A DNA stretch of 64,000 nt, from assembly GCA_005281725.1 (NCBI GenBank), contig SSBO01000012.1, forward strand, positions 7,852,866 through 7,916,865. Direction: 5' to 3'. The notes beneath the pieces were generated by a model. That model worked only from the letters and a program-made list of their open reading frames with translations, ran no database searches and was not told the DNA's origin. Positions 50,471 through 62,406 of the stretch are shown here, piece after piece (position 1 is the stretch's first letter; each line of letters starts with the position of its first letter). This DNA is from Wuchereria bancrofti. Its lineage: Eukaryota; Nematoda; Chromadorea; Rhabditida; Onchocercidae. The translations under genes were made by a program, and so were the position numbers.

Positions 50471-51598
50471 TGTCTTCTCTGGTTTATATACAATATGTAC
50501 GGTTGAATAGTTAGTTATGTTCGGCAGCAACCGCCATTTTCAAAAATTTTGTTCAGTTGTCATCGTTGCCAGCTCAGGTGACAATTTCGACGATTGTTCT
50601 GTCGTCGCAAACAAATACCAACCGTATACAGCCCCAGCAAACAAATTGCACTGAGCAATGACAGCAGCGATGACATTTGCAGTGATGGTAATGCGAAATT
50701 ACAAAACAACCCAATCGACTTCGAAATCACTACTTTAACAATTCACAACTTGTTTTAATATCAGGTACCCACCCCCGCCTACTCCACATACCAATATGCA
50801 ACTATACCACCCCGCGGTATATCTTTCTCGCTTTTCTTGCCATCGTCTTCTGCTGCTATTATCGTCACTTTTGATTTATTCAAAATTTCCACCCACAAAG
50901 TCACAAAGGGCCATTAACTTCCCACACCGCTCTCTCCTGACAGTTCCGCGTATAATTTATGTTACTTTCATGATATTTCACAGCGATTGTAATGTATACT
51001 TCTAAAACTAGCACATTACATCGAATAAACTGATAGGTTGCTATTTATTTAGATTAAAACTGTGTGTGGTAATTAAGTGTATGACTTTTTGTTCTAAATG
51101 ACTGAAAGAAATCCCATTTTCCACTAACTATTTAATCCTTCGTCATTTGCACACATTTCCCGTTGCCTTTGAACTATGGTATTCTAAACTGTAAAATTAG
51201 CGCCTCAAAACACTTACATCACTTATCAGTTGGGAACCGACAGCATCTATGATCTATTTTTCTATGTTTCCAGCATCTACGTTTCCTTCCCCATCGAATC
51301 ATTTTTCTTACAGTTTTAATTTTAATCAACCAAAGAATCCTTGATATCAAAATCAGTGATTTTTTTTTAAACAATTTCATAAATATGCTTATCACCATTA
51401 AATGAGTGGTGCGGTTCGACGTATCCAGATCTTTTGTTGTAGAATATTTTTCACACATTGAAGAGTTTTTCTTTACTTTTTTTTTGAAAATTAGAAAAAG
51501 GTTCTTAAAAGGGTGGATGTGTTTGGTAAAATATCACTGAAATAATTAATACTGGGAGTTATTGACAAATTGGAATTATTGAGAAAAGCTAAATTTTC

Positions 51599-51600
51599 AG
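51599..51600 (+). promoter_or_regulatory. Candidate trans-splice acceptor
   Basis: AAATTTTCAG ends at 51600, 13 bases upstream of the ATG at 51614. This is a canonical nematode acceptor in the position expected for spliced-leader addition and supports the start of the following gene. Confidence 0.5.
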
Positions 51601-51613
51601 TGTGATAATAGCC

Positions 51614-52492
51614 ATGGGTTGGAATTCATTTTTGAGCCGAACAATATCAAATGATGCCGAAGTGTTGAATGAAATGAGCAATATTCCAGAATCAAAAGTT
51701 GTAGTTATCCGAAATATTAATGGTTAATTTGGCATTTCCTTTAAAATATTGAAGTTAAATTCATATAATCTATACCACACACATTACGATTTTCTCCAGT
51801 CATTTCTCTACAATGATTTGGAAAGATGACGAAATTAAAAATAATTGAAATTTAATTCTGCAATAAAATTTAATAACTCATAGTATATCACTTTTTAATT
51901 TTCTATTCAAATTTCTGTTTTCCTAATAATGAAAAAATTTGAAAAACCTTCGAATTCAGATGAGAGAATGATTTGTTAACAGGAGCCTTAGGTGGCCTTG
52001 TATCAATGATGAGTTATGCTACAAATAAAGCCTACTGTACGGCAGTTCAAATCGATCAGTCCATTGGTGATAAATACATTAGCATCAAACCAACTGATGA
52101 TCCACAGTGTTTCCAAATCGTCAATGTTCAGGTTTGGATTTTTATGGGATGTGATGTCCGAGCTTTAATTTTTTCTTTCCTATTCTAACTTAAATTCTTA
52201 TCTCTAGTATACAACAGAAATTTGTACTTGTAATTGAACATATCTTTATTTTTTAAATTTGGAGGAGGAAAAAACTGGACAGCGATAGCAGAATTATTTT
52301 ATTAGTTTATTTTATTTTTTAGTTAAAATTTCTATTGAAATAATTATTTTCTTTTAGGATGTAGCTGAGGATGTAAGTCTACAGCCAGTATTCATACAGG
52401 TGCATCATAATCCCAATGGACGTTTACCATTACAGCATCTAATTGATCAAGCTGCTGAAGGGTCATCCATTTTAATTTGCAGGATTCATTAG
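51614..52492 (+). CDS. Orphan three-exon protein, 130 aa
   Basis: Exons 51614-51722, 51983-52131, 52358-52492; GT-AG introns of 260 and 226 bases, phases 1 and 0, stop TAG. The product starts MGWNSFLSRTISNDAE and contains GALGGLVSMMSYATNKAYC, KYISIKPTDDPQCFQIVNVQ and QPVFIQVHHNPNGRLP, ending with ILICRIH. I recognise no domain. It has no signal peptide and no convincing membrane segment, only a Gly/Ala/Met-rich short hydrophobic patch. Clean splice structure, an acceptor 13 bases before the ATG and AATAAA at 52666 make it a real gene. It lies directly upstream of a GNAT-like gene that lacks its N-terminus, so I considered a single gene, but the stop and poly(A) signal argue against that. Confidence 0.7.
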
Positions 52493-52665
52493 CTTTAATA
52501 ATGAGGAAGATCCATAAAACGATTCATAGATGCATAAATTAAAAACGGTGGAAAAAGTAAAACCGCTAAGATGAAGTACTAAGCAAATGCACTTTAAAAA
52601 TAGCTCCAAATTTTTTCATTTTTTCAAAATTGTACGCATGAATGTTTTAACAATTTTATTTTCTT

Positions 52666-52671
52666 AATAAA
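52666..52671 (+). terminator. Candidate polyadenylation signal of the 130-aa orphan gene
   Basis: AATAAA, 174 bases after the stop codon at 52492 and before the first exon of the next gene. Confidence 0.5.
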
Positions 52672-52913
52672 TACTTAATTATTAACACCCAATACTTGTT
52701 TAAATCTATATCTTCAATTTGGTTTTTTTTTTTTTTGATTCATTCAAGGAAGCTTCATTCATTTAACATAGCCACGTAGTTTGCAAGAGTGATGCTTTAG
52801 TTGATTATCGCTTCAAATTAAAATTGAGTTTGAAAGAGAAAAAACTTATGACCAAGTTTGTTTGAATTACTCAAATTTCCCAACTAACTCAATTTGCTCA
52901 GCTGATATTCCAG

Positions 52914-54701
52914 GACGCTGGGACGATTGAATCTAGATTTGAAAAAAAATATTACCGTTGATCTGACTGATAACGATGATATGAATATTTGGAGAGATAA
53001 GGCTGGTTTCGTTGTCAGAGATAACATGCAACTCTGTGAGCTCACGGTCAATAAAATTGAATTTCAAAAGACTCTCGAGACGGTGGAAAGTAAGAATTTT
53101 CTAAATACTTCCATAAAGATTATAAGAAAAAGCAGCTGGAAGTAAAAACTATAAAGCTAGGTCGATGACTAGTACTGTAGTCGTATTCTAATAACACTCG
53201 TCCTCATATCGCTGCCAGTGTTGAGAATTAGCATATCGTTATTGAGTATACATATATATAATATAATGTCTTTGCATTCAAAGAGGATTATAATCCAGGA
53301 AATTCCCAAGCTTTCTTGCGAAGAAATGTCATCTTGAGAAGTTAAATAAAAGATTGGCAGTTCAAATGAACTTTCTTTTTCGTCTATAATTTTTTAAAGT
53401 GATAATGGAAAATTATAATTTTGAATTTCTGTTTATTTCTCAAGTGAAACGAGCATGAAATTGTTTGTTGATCAATGACTGATTGAAATTTAGCAAAATG
53501 ATTCTTTTGCACTTTCTAAAAATGCTAAAAGGTTATGTTTGACAGATATTATTGATCCAGTAGATATGAAAAGTTTCACTCACTTTCTGAATGCTTAAAA
53601 TTTTATAAGGTTGATCCTTTTAAATCGTATTAAACAAATGGTAAAGAAAAATGCTTCTGTAGAACTTAATGCAGTAAAAAACGAAGTATCATCGCTGTTC
53701 GTTGATGAAGTAGTAATGAGGAAAAGTTAACAAGATAAAAGTTATCACTTGATAACATAGAAGGAAAGAAGACTGTTTCCCTCCTCATTAGTCTCTATGT
53801 TTTTATTCCTTTCTTTTTACATCTTTTTCATACTCAAGAACTCGTTCCAGTATGTTTATCATAGCGATGTACAAATGAACAAAATGAATTTCTCAAATAT
53901 TAACTTTCACTACTCGATAGACTGAAGACATTTTATATGATAAATGAAAAATAGCTTGAAAATGGAACAGAAGCATATATGAAGAATTTCATTTCAATAC
54001 ATTTTAGATATCAAAATTTCCGAATTCAATAACTCACAAATGCTAAAACTCGTCAAATTTGATAAGACAGTAAGCAGTGCGGATCGTAGCAGATTTCTGG
54101 AATATCTCATTAAAAACGCAAATGTACGTTTTCACTATTATTGTGTTTTCTTTCACACGAATTACTAATATGCAAATATATAATCATCTTATTTATTGTA
54201 ATAATAAGGAAAGAAGATCGTGGAATTATGTGTGAGGAACATGCATAAAACGATTTGAACAAAAATTTTAACCGAGCACATAAACAAGTGATTTTGTATA
54301 AAATCTGTTTGCTTAGGTATTGATTGCCGAAAACGAAGAAACATCCGCAATGGATGGTTACGCTGTCTTCCGGGAGGACCGTATTCTTGCTGTCTACGCA
54401 AATACCAAGAAGACTGCTCATGCTATCGTGCAGAAGATACTCCAAACAATGAATCATGATGAGGTATTACTGTATTATTTGGAATCAGTTTGGTAACTTA
54501 ATAGAAATAGGCACAACTTGTGATGCAAAAATGAATGATTAAAGATAAACAGGCCAACCTGTTTGTTTGGCCAACTCACACCATTCAATTATTTTATTAC
54601 AACAGTTTACATCTTCTTGATGCTTATTGCCCTTCTAGTTGATGCAACGAATTTTACATGTGCAGAAACAGCTTAATGCCACAGGCAGCAGCACATCGTA
54701 G
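52914..54701 (+). CDS. DUF1248/GNAT acetyltransferase-like protein, N-terminus not found
   Basis: Exons 52914-53089, 54008-54123, 54317-54463, 54639-54701, phases 1/0/0, stop TAG. The first exon corresponds to the end of a GNAT fold (GRLNLDLKKNITVDL, then WRDKAGFVVRDN, matching the usual KxGF motif). The later exons match the linker and second half of the nematode-expanded DUF1248/YitH-type family: LVKFDKTVSSADRSRFLEYL, then GYAVFREDRILAVYANTKKT and a final LMQRILHVQKQ. The family is known from its GNAT relationship; substrates are mostly unknown. Nothing upstream (52493-52913) encodes the acetyl-CoA-binding half, and the first in-frame ATG is at 52981. Either the first exons are too diverged for me to see, or the locus is 5'-truncated. 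The span given is therefore a partial gene. Confidence 0.55.
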
Positions 54702-55445
54702 CTAACTTGGAAGATGAAACGACTTCCCATATTACATTATGTGTAAATTACGGTCAGATGTTAATTCATCTGTGAATTGATATTTTGGTTCTCTCAAAGG
54801 ACAATTTTGAAAGTGTTTTAAGATAACGTTATATACGATACGGAATCGCTGGACTATTGAGCAAATGCCAAATAGCCGCTGCAAACAGATCATTCGTCTT
54901 CATACACGTGCACTAGTGACAGGTATCATGTGGAACCGAATATTTATTTTAAACGTAGGCATGAACTTGATCTGAGTATTAGATAACAAAGTTGAAATAC
55001 AAGTACGTTCTTCATTGAACTGCTCACTTCACAGATTGTACAAACAGCGTTTCTGGGTACTTCTACACTGCATACTTATATTTGCATTTCTTTTAACACA
55101 ACTACGAACGACTCTGATTGAGTCTTCAAGTCGAGATTTGATCCGCTATATTTTAAAATAGCACTGGCCATTTGTACAAATATTTTCATCAGTTCCTCCT
55201 GAACCGTTTTAAACCATTCTTCTTCCTACATTTCTGAATGACCATTGTAAAATGCACGAGGAACTAATTCAATAAATTCTACTGCTTTCCAAATGTTATA
55301 AGCTTTCGCAACGAATAAAGTGAACAGATTGTATGAAATTACCAAACTACAAACAGTGTCAGAAAAAGTAAGATGAAGGACAGTATTTTAATAATGTTAC
55401 CAAACCTACAAAAACGCTGTGCCAAAAAACACTTTCTGTTCTACG
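54702..55445. other. Convergent intergenic region
   Basis: About 740 bases between the 3' end of the acetyltransferase-like gene (plus) and the 3' end of the vezatin-like gene (minus). No coding sequence or clear AATAAA signal seen. Confidence 0.5.
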
Positions 55446-58400
55446 TCACGATTCATTTTCAGGATCATTTATAAAATCAACACTCGGCGCTAATTTTATA
55501 AAAGATATGGCTTGTTTTAAATCTAACTTCATAGGCGATTGAAGTCTACCATTACTTTTCGAAATTGAACTAAAAATATTGAGCTCGTATCGGTCAACAT
55601 CATAGCTTCCATCAGTTATTGGTATTTCTTGAAACCCGTCTTCAGCTGTCGCCATTCCTTGAGCATGATCAATTTTCGGTGTTTTAGCTGTGTCCAATTC
55701 TTTAATTCGCTCAACAAGTCGTGATTTTAGTTCCATAACCACAGATCTTGCTACTGATTCATTTGAATTCTACAACAGTTTGGTGGAGATGGAAAATTTT
55801 TCAGTGAATCACTGCACTTGGGACTTTTAATTAAGTTATGAAGAACCAATGTTTCTAATTCTGAATTTTTTGCTGTATGCTACATATCCTCTGGATAGTA
55901 AAATAAAAAATTTCATTCTTCACCAAGCAGTAATCAAAACCGCAGTAATCGGCATTCTATACATTATTTCCTCAAAAAGTACACTTCAATTATCCAAAAA
56001 CTTACGCTTTCCTGCCATGAGCGGAGAAATATATCCTTTTGTTTCTCCTCTGAGACAAGGGGAAATCCTTCATATACCTGTAGAAATAGGACTACCAACT
56101 CAATGACAAAAATCCCTTTAGAAAAGTGACATTCAATAGGAAAGAACATTTTAAAAAAAGCTTTTATTAAAAACAAGCAACCTCTTCAACAGGCATCTCA
56201 TCAGCAGAAGACTGGGGCTCATCAGTACCTCCTGATATTGAAGAGTTTGATGACATATTTGAGAGATTTGTATCCTCTTGTTCTATATGTGTTTCGACAG
56301 CACAAAGTTCAATCGCTTTTTTCAATATTTCAGCAACAAACAGAAAATTTTCTTTTTCTGATATTTCATTGCCACTTAAGCTGCAACATGGAAACTTACC
56401 GTTTAGACTATTTTTGCAAGTGAGAGTTATTCTAATTATCCTTATGGTCTAACATAAATTTTAAAAGATACAGTAGTATGGAAAATAATTCAATGGTAAG
56501 CAAAACCTAATATAGATAATATAGGTAAGCAAAAACTACTATATACGAATTAAAGGAAACATACATTTCTGAAGCAAAACCTAGATGTGCCAGGATCTTC
56601 TCGGTAGTTGATAAAAAAGGCGAAAATTTGCGTATTTTGTTCTTTGCTACACAGCAATCACGATAATTTATAAATTCAAGATTACGTACAAGCCTGTCGA
56701 AAAATTGTTGGTTTAAAATTTATTCAAAACATATTTGAGCTGAACTAAGAGATATTATTCAGCAAGCAAATTCTTATGGCTACAAAAAGAAGCACCTGCA
56801 ACATTTAGACATAAAATTTGGACAGACGAGAAAATTCGTGGGGCCCTTGTTAATTAGTCTCTTTATCTCAGGTTAATTTGAGCCTAAAATGAACCTAAGT
56901 CAAGCTGAATCAAGTTATATTTGGGGTTAGCGCGTTAAAATTAATTTTATCCACCAGTTAAATAATTAAATTAAAGAAAATTAAATTCTATGTAGACGAG
57001 CTGAGTATTACTGGGAAAAAGGAACTACAAAGTAAATTCTTCCGCAAAAAAATCCAACTTCAGAACAGGTCAACGACCAATTTGCATACAATTTATTTAC
57101 TCGGAAAGCTAGCTGCCTTAAGTCTCACCTGGCCTTTATGTTTCTTAGAAGCAGTGTTTCGTGAAATAGATTCAGAACTGTAAGTATCAGTCTGTGCGAA
57201 GGACGCGATACATGCAACAGAAAAAGTCGAAGATATTCACTCCGTAAGAGAAATAATAGTTGCCACAATTCCTGTATATATAAATGTAGAACTAATGGGT
57301 AAGGAATACAAAAGAATCTGCAAACCGCTATCTGGCAAGACAAAAGTGGCAAAATTGGTTATTGTCAATTAGTGCACCAGTTACGGATCAAACAAAGATT
57401 AAAACCAGCAGAAAGTATTCACATCGTTGTTGCAGATGAAAATGAAAAAAAGCAAAGCACTAAACACCGAGACATAGCATAAATAAATTGAAGATGAAAC
57501 TACCTTTAAGGCAGAGAGCTGGAGAAATTCTTCGTATATATCGCTTTCTAAAGCCAACCGTGACAATTCGAATGTAAACATCTCACAGAATAACTTTTCC
57601 GAATCACCACACCTTAAAAAAAATTACTTCTTAATTCCTTCGACTACTTCCCACCTTCTGCCTTAAGAATGAAACCTATACTCTCTTAACGGATGTTTAC
57701 ATAAACTCTTTTCAATCATACAATTGATTAGCACCATCATATGATTAACTGACTGCAATTTCACAGAATACTGATTCGAAAATAAAGAACACAGCACCTA
57801 CAAAGATGAAGCAGTAAGAATTAAAACCTGTGCAAATTTTTCGACATACGCACATGACATTGAACATCACAACGAAGCGCTTTCAGCAATTCAAGTCGAA
57901 GTGGACGTAAGCACAACGTCGCATTCATATCAAACTTTTTTCGCAATCTGCACTGTACAATCCAAAATAATTAAATGGTAATTATATAGATTTATTAAAT
58001 CGATCCATCTTCTAACTGATATTTGCTTAAAAATGACAGTTTGAGAAGCAAAGCCTCACTTTATAGTGCAGTACGCATTGTACATGCATCAGTCCGTAGC
58101 GACGAGAGAAATCGCTGAGAAGCCATGATCAAAAGTGGAATCCGGACAAGTTTATGACTCATAAATTTATTACATGCAAAACGAAATAGGTCATACCCGA
58201 AAAAAGCTACTTCTCGGGACCGTATGGCAGCAATGATACGATGAAAAACAGCATTGAAATCAGCTGATATATTAATGTAAGAAGATACGACATAATAACA
58301 AAACCATTTGGTAGTTTCCAGCAAACCAATGAAAAGTGTAGGACATACCAAAAGGCCTAACACCTGATAAGAAGCACAGAATCCGCTAGCAATAACGACA

Positions 58401-58763
58401 GATATTACCGAAAAGCATGAAACGGACTGAAAGTACAATAGGGAACTGAACATTCTTCAACTTTCAAGTGCCCACCCACTTTAATGATAATGTGGATAAT
58501 GCTCCAAGAGTGCGGTATCATGGAAATCGATGGAACACCTACTCTGGAAGAAATAAGCGATTTTCCCTCAGATTTCAAATAATACTCCTCCACCATTTCC
58601 AAATCCATATCATCCATCAGCGACTTCTCAAGGAGCAATTCGTATACTCGCCAGAAAATGCCTGAACCAGACATATCGAGCAGTTCAACATAGCCCAGTG
58701 TCACGTAGGCCCATGAAGGTACTTTGTTAAACTGCAAAAACGCATCAGCAAGGTAACCGAACA
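55446..58763 (-). CDS. vezt: Vezatin-like two-pass membrane protein
   Basis: Exons in order: (5' exon not found) 58763-58480, 58426-58197, 57947-57854, 57797-57682, 57612-57504, 57271-57129, 56693-56565, 56380-56182, 56077-56006, 55769-55446; phases consistent, about 566 aa visible. Vezatin is an adherens-junction protein that binds myosin VIIA. Comparing with the human protein from memory: VFGYLADAFLQF fits the N-terminal segment, two membrane helices lie in exon 58426-58197 (VLGLLVCPTLFIGLLETTKW), followed by the conserved region FNAVFHRIIAAIRSREVAFF. KHPLRECGDSEKLFCEMFTF and LSALKELWQLLFLLRSEYLR line up with the human central region, and VVMELKSRLVERIKEL with the C-terminal ELKSVL segment. 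The tail is acidic and Ser-rich. The intron after 58480 is only 53 bases. The donor at 58196 is uncertain because the frame stays open to 58061. It lies about 950 bases downstream of ARL6IP5 on the same strand. Confidence 0.72.
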
Positions 58764-59713
58764 CTCAATACAATGAACAGAAACCCACTCCCAAATAGTA
58801 ATAACCACACCACCCTTAACATTAAAGTTCTATTTCCAGATGCAATAATTAACCAAAGTTATCCTCGACTGCACAAATCCTCAACCCGTCGTTAATGAAC
58901 AGTAACAATTAGATATATACTTGAACAGCAAGTAATACACTTGCAATAGTAGAATAAGGAATACACAGATTTATTATTGAAAATGAAACATATTTTAAAA
59001 ACACGACTGATCCATACAAATGAAAATTTGACCACAGTAAAACCGCTTCCTAATTCCTCCCTTCCATTAAAGCTTTGACATAAAGGAAAGTTTTTCCAGG
59101 ATATTTAAAGTGAAAACAATCAAGCTGCAAGAGATAAGAAACTAACAAGGAGAATGAAAAAAAGACCATGATATGAAATTAAACATAACATTCCATGAAA
59201 ACAACTGGCAAATTATGGAAACCGATGAATGCAAAGAATATAAAAACGCAAATGAAAAGAGAATATTTTGGTTGAGAACTGGAAAGAACGACAAAAAAAG
59301 TTTGAGAAAAAAAAAGTATTTTGGTGCAGGAAAACTACCTTATATATTCATTTATTTATTTGTGAAGACATCAAAATCTCTATGCTAGCTTACACAAGAA
59401 TCAACAGCTCTTCCATTTCACTGCTTTATATTCGCTGCGGTACAATAAAAAAAGCATAAACCATAAAATAAACTGAGTTGAATAAAGCAGAATGTTAACA
59501 ACGAAAATGTTACGGAAAAAACGCATTACAAAAGATTTAAAGAAAACCTAGCACTTCAATAAGAACTGAATACGAATGGATACGAAATAAAGCAGTATGA
59601 CGAGGGAGAAGTTTGTTAACAGCAAAAAAGCATTAGATGACAAATTAAAAGGGAAAAACCCATGGATCCCAACTGAAAAATTTCATTATATTTTTTCGAA
59701 ATAACAAAGACCT
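58764..59713. other. Interval between ARL6IP5 and the vezatin-like gene
   Basis: About 950 bases. It must contain the first exon(s) of the vezatin-like gene, which should end in phase 1, but I found no ATG followed by a suitable donor. A candidate ATG opening MEELLIL near 59418 (minus) has a donor in the wrong phase. The short spacing would allow an operon with ARL6IP5. Confidence 0.4.
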
Positions 59714-60871
59714 TCATATCTTCAGTTCAATACCACATCGCTCCAACAAACAGGCCATAACTGTGTGCTTCAAGCCTATTCGCTCGAATTGATGATTGAA
59801 TTTAACTTTAAAACCTCTGAGGCGGATTGATGCATGCACCAAAACTAACAACAGTGGAAGTGAAAATGTAAAAAGCACTGTCACAACTGGAACTATAGCA
59901 TAAACGAAAAAATAAAATGACAACAACATAGCACCCAACGTGATAAACGTGTGATCGTGACGTGCCTGAAACAAATTACGATTTCTGCCGTCATCATTTT
60001 TCACCATAAATCTTTCATATTTTCAGTTCAATACTACATCGCTTATAAAATTTTACAGAAAAATATATCTTTCAATTTAAAATCACGTTATATGAAATAT
60101 TCTGCTTACAAATCAGAAAACTACATAGGAACGTAAGTATAATCACATATATGAAACAAAGAACTATTTTTAATACTACTAAACTGGAAATGTCCAATCA
60201 AAAAATAAAATATGAACTGCCCAACCACACCTTTGACCAGAAGAAATAGTAGTCTGCCTACCTGTACGAACGTGGGATCCGACGAAAGAGAAAATATGAG
60301 TACAGCAGCCACAGATATGATAGCAACGAATCCAATTAAAACGTCACGCAAGTGTATTGATGCACAAATCAATATGATAAGTGACATAAAAGCGAAATAA
60401 TTTGTTTGATAATATAATAAATTGCTCAACATACGATTATTCCACTTTGCTAAGTCACAAAATGGTGGAATCTGCAATAAAATCATTATTATGGATTTCA
60501 TATGGGGTAAGAAAGCACTGCATAAGTAAAGAAAAACTTCCAGACAAAAATAAGTGCATTTAGACATGGCAAGGTTGGAAGAATCAAAAAGTAAGATGGA
60601 TGAATGGAATAATATGAATGAACAAGGCAGAAAAGGACAGACAGCAGTGATATATATGATTAGTCAACTTCTAAAGAAGAAAAGAGGACAACTGCAAATT
60701 CAAGATCTTCATCAAACAAACAACAGCATCGGTTTTGAATGAACAAAGATCAGGACTAACCTCAAATTTTGACCTGTCACCGAAGAATTCGCGAAAATTA
60801 CGAAGAGGTGGTACTTGCACAGCATTTAGGATTTTCCAATTTTTTTCTTTACCAACAGTTTCTTGCGTCAT
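59714..60871 (-). CDS. arl6ip5: PRA1-family protein, ARL6IP5/PRAF3 (JWA) type
   Basis: Exons 60871-60761, 60471-60262, 59965-59714, all in phase 0; 190 aa, against about 188 in the human protein. PRA1-family proteins are small ER/Golgi membrane proteins that bind prenylated Rab/Arl GTPases and, for ARL6IP5, regulate glutamate transporter trafficking. Sequence evidence: VPPLRNFREFF in exon 1, KWNNRMLSNLLYYQTNYF (the family signature) in exon 2, then two hairpin membrane regions, LIILICASIHLRDVLIGFVA to LIFSL and FYFFVYAIVPVVTVLFTF to LPLLLVLVHASIRLRG, and a cytosolic tail ending ERCGIELKI. The start is supported by TTTTAG two bases upstream. Intron 2 carries a decayed copy of the end of exon 3 (60013-60043). 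Confidence 0.9.
60013..60043 (-). repeat. Duplicated tail of ARL6IP5 exon 3 inside intron 2
   Basis: The 31 bases at 60013-60043 match 59712-59742, which encode the last residues and stop of ARL6IP5, at 28 of 31 positions. In minus orientation the copy still reads RCSIELKI then a stop. The rest of exon 3 is absent around it, so it is a relic of a partial tandem duplication of the last exon. Confidence 0.75.
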
Positions 60872-60873
60872 TG

Positions 60874-60875
60874 CT
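60874..60875 (-). promoter_or_regulatory. Candidate trans-splice acceptor of ARL6IP5
   Basis: On the minus strand CATTTTAG is followed by CA and the ATG of ARL6IP5 (60871-60869). An acceptor two bases from the start codon is typical of spliced-leader addition. Confidence 0.5.
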
Positions 60876-62406
60876 AAAATGAAATTACAAAAATTTTTTA
60901 CTACATCTTTTAGAATGCGGTCCGAACGGCTTCATCGAACAACTGCATTCGAAATGACACCTCACCCTACAAATTCTGAAATTCAGACAGACAATGATTA
61001 TACTCACATAACAATAGCAATATTGATAACTGTTAGTATCATTATTCCGAGACCAACAGTCCTCAGAAAACCATCTACATTATGTCCCAAAATATATTAA
61101 CTATATTGCTCTAAATGAAACTTTCCAGTAAATTTATCATTAAATTACGCCCAGAAAAGTGCTACAAATAATCTGTTTGGATGTCTTCATGCAGGTGCTA
61201 TTGGACTTTAAGGAAATCCGAAAATGCTCGAGTTCACTAATGCAAGATGTAGCTTCAACCACAATCATCCCGTAAAGGATGGTCTCGACAGTAGAGTCAT
61301 TCTGAAAACGGCTGTACCTATGTATATTGCGTCTTTTAAGACTTCCACCTACAATATGAGCATGTTGTAGTTCCCATAAAAAAGGGAACAAATACTTGAA
61401 TGCACTTTCCGCTGCAGAAACAACTTATCTTTACTGTCCGTTAGTTTAAAATTTCTTCGGTAAGGAAATATGACAAAAGATCTGTCGACCATAATTTCAC
61501 ATAGCTATAGAAAATGACCTATTATAAATTCAAGTAGTAAAAGATTGAGAGATTTTTAGAAAGGAAGTTAGGGGTTCGCTTTTCCACAGATGGTGTCAAT
61601 TCACCAGATCTAATGATATCAAAGCAATTTTTTTTTCTTCATGATCTGAAATCTCTCTCATAATAATTTAAGGCAGCAATCTCTACTTGGTATCAGTAAT
61701 ATTATGTACTTTCCCTTTAAGAGGTCATTTAGAGTTTCGGATTACAGCGAACCTTGAACCCGTTATGACAAATATTTACTTCAACTGTTAACACGAGCTA
61801 TTAATTAATCAACAAATTGTTAATTAATATTTAAGCATCAGTTATTAAATGAGTCTCATTTTTCGCTATCAAATAACTTCCCCTAAACCTTCAAAGATAC
61901 GCTGCGGTGTAATGAGATGAGGAACTAGAGTTAGCATCTGGAGAATTTCTCTCACTATTCAATAGCGATGACTGAGGTAACCTCAGATGTGCACACAGTA
62001 CACGAACTTTGAAAACATCGACCTACATTAACTATGTTAGACGTTAAATATACCCAAGGCACGTGCATAGTGAAAACATAATTATCTGATTCTCCTGGGA
62101 ACCCTCATTCCACAGAATGATGTAGGAAGAAACTCGTCAACTCTCATACATGAGGTCCATGCCAGGGTATTTATTTGGTAACTTATAAAAAAGTTGTCAC
62201 TGATTCGTTAAGTGGTGGTAAGGGTTATCTTGTTTGGTTTTGTTCGTAGGTGCATTAATTTAAGTAGGTGTATTAGTATTGCAGGAATTTAGGTGGTATA
62301 ATAAAATTATCTTTTTCTACTTTGCTTCATTTACTAGAATTGCTTTGCAGGCTGACACATTCGTTTAAGATTTATTTGGCCTTCTGCTAGAGGTAACCGG
62401 GAAGTT
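60876..62406. other. Divergent intergenic region between ARL6IP5 and sec13
   Basis: About 1.5 kb that should contain both promoters. A minus frame at 61391-61140 (ELQHAHIVGGSLKRRNIHRY) reads somewhat protein-like but has no recognisable family and no splice context. The acceptor TTTGCAG near 62345-62350 could define the 5' UTR exon of sec13. Confidence 0.45.

Larger units (their letters stand above)
47707..51598. other. Interval between tomm-70 and the next gene
   Basis: Contains the tomm-70 3' UTR, the isolated exon-like frame at 48637-48838 and the microsatellite at 50351-50470. A short stretch near 47956-48018 (FRFWKPDDVRRKYCC) also looks protein-like but is closed by a stop. No complete gene is recognised. 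Confidence 0.45.

Noticed and set aside
50321..50530. Minus frame with His/Thr/Tyr and Arg-Gln-Thr-Asp repeats
   Set aside because: It is a translation of the compound microsatellite.
54110..54457. Minus-strand frames of 70-115 codons
   Set aside because: Antisense of the acetyltransferase-like exon at 54317-54463.
51614..54701. One gene combining the 130-aa orphan and the acetyltransferase-like exons
   Set aside because: The orphan has its own stop and AATAAA, and no donor in its last exon joins in phase to 52914.
61140..61391. 83-codon minus frame considered as a retroelement fragment
   Set aside because: No reverse transcriptase, integrase or protease motif and no terminal repeats are visible.
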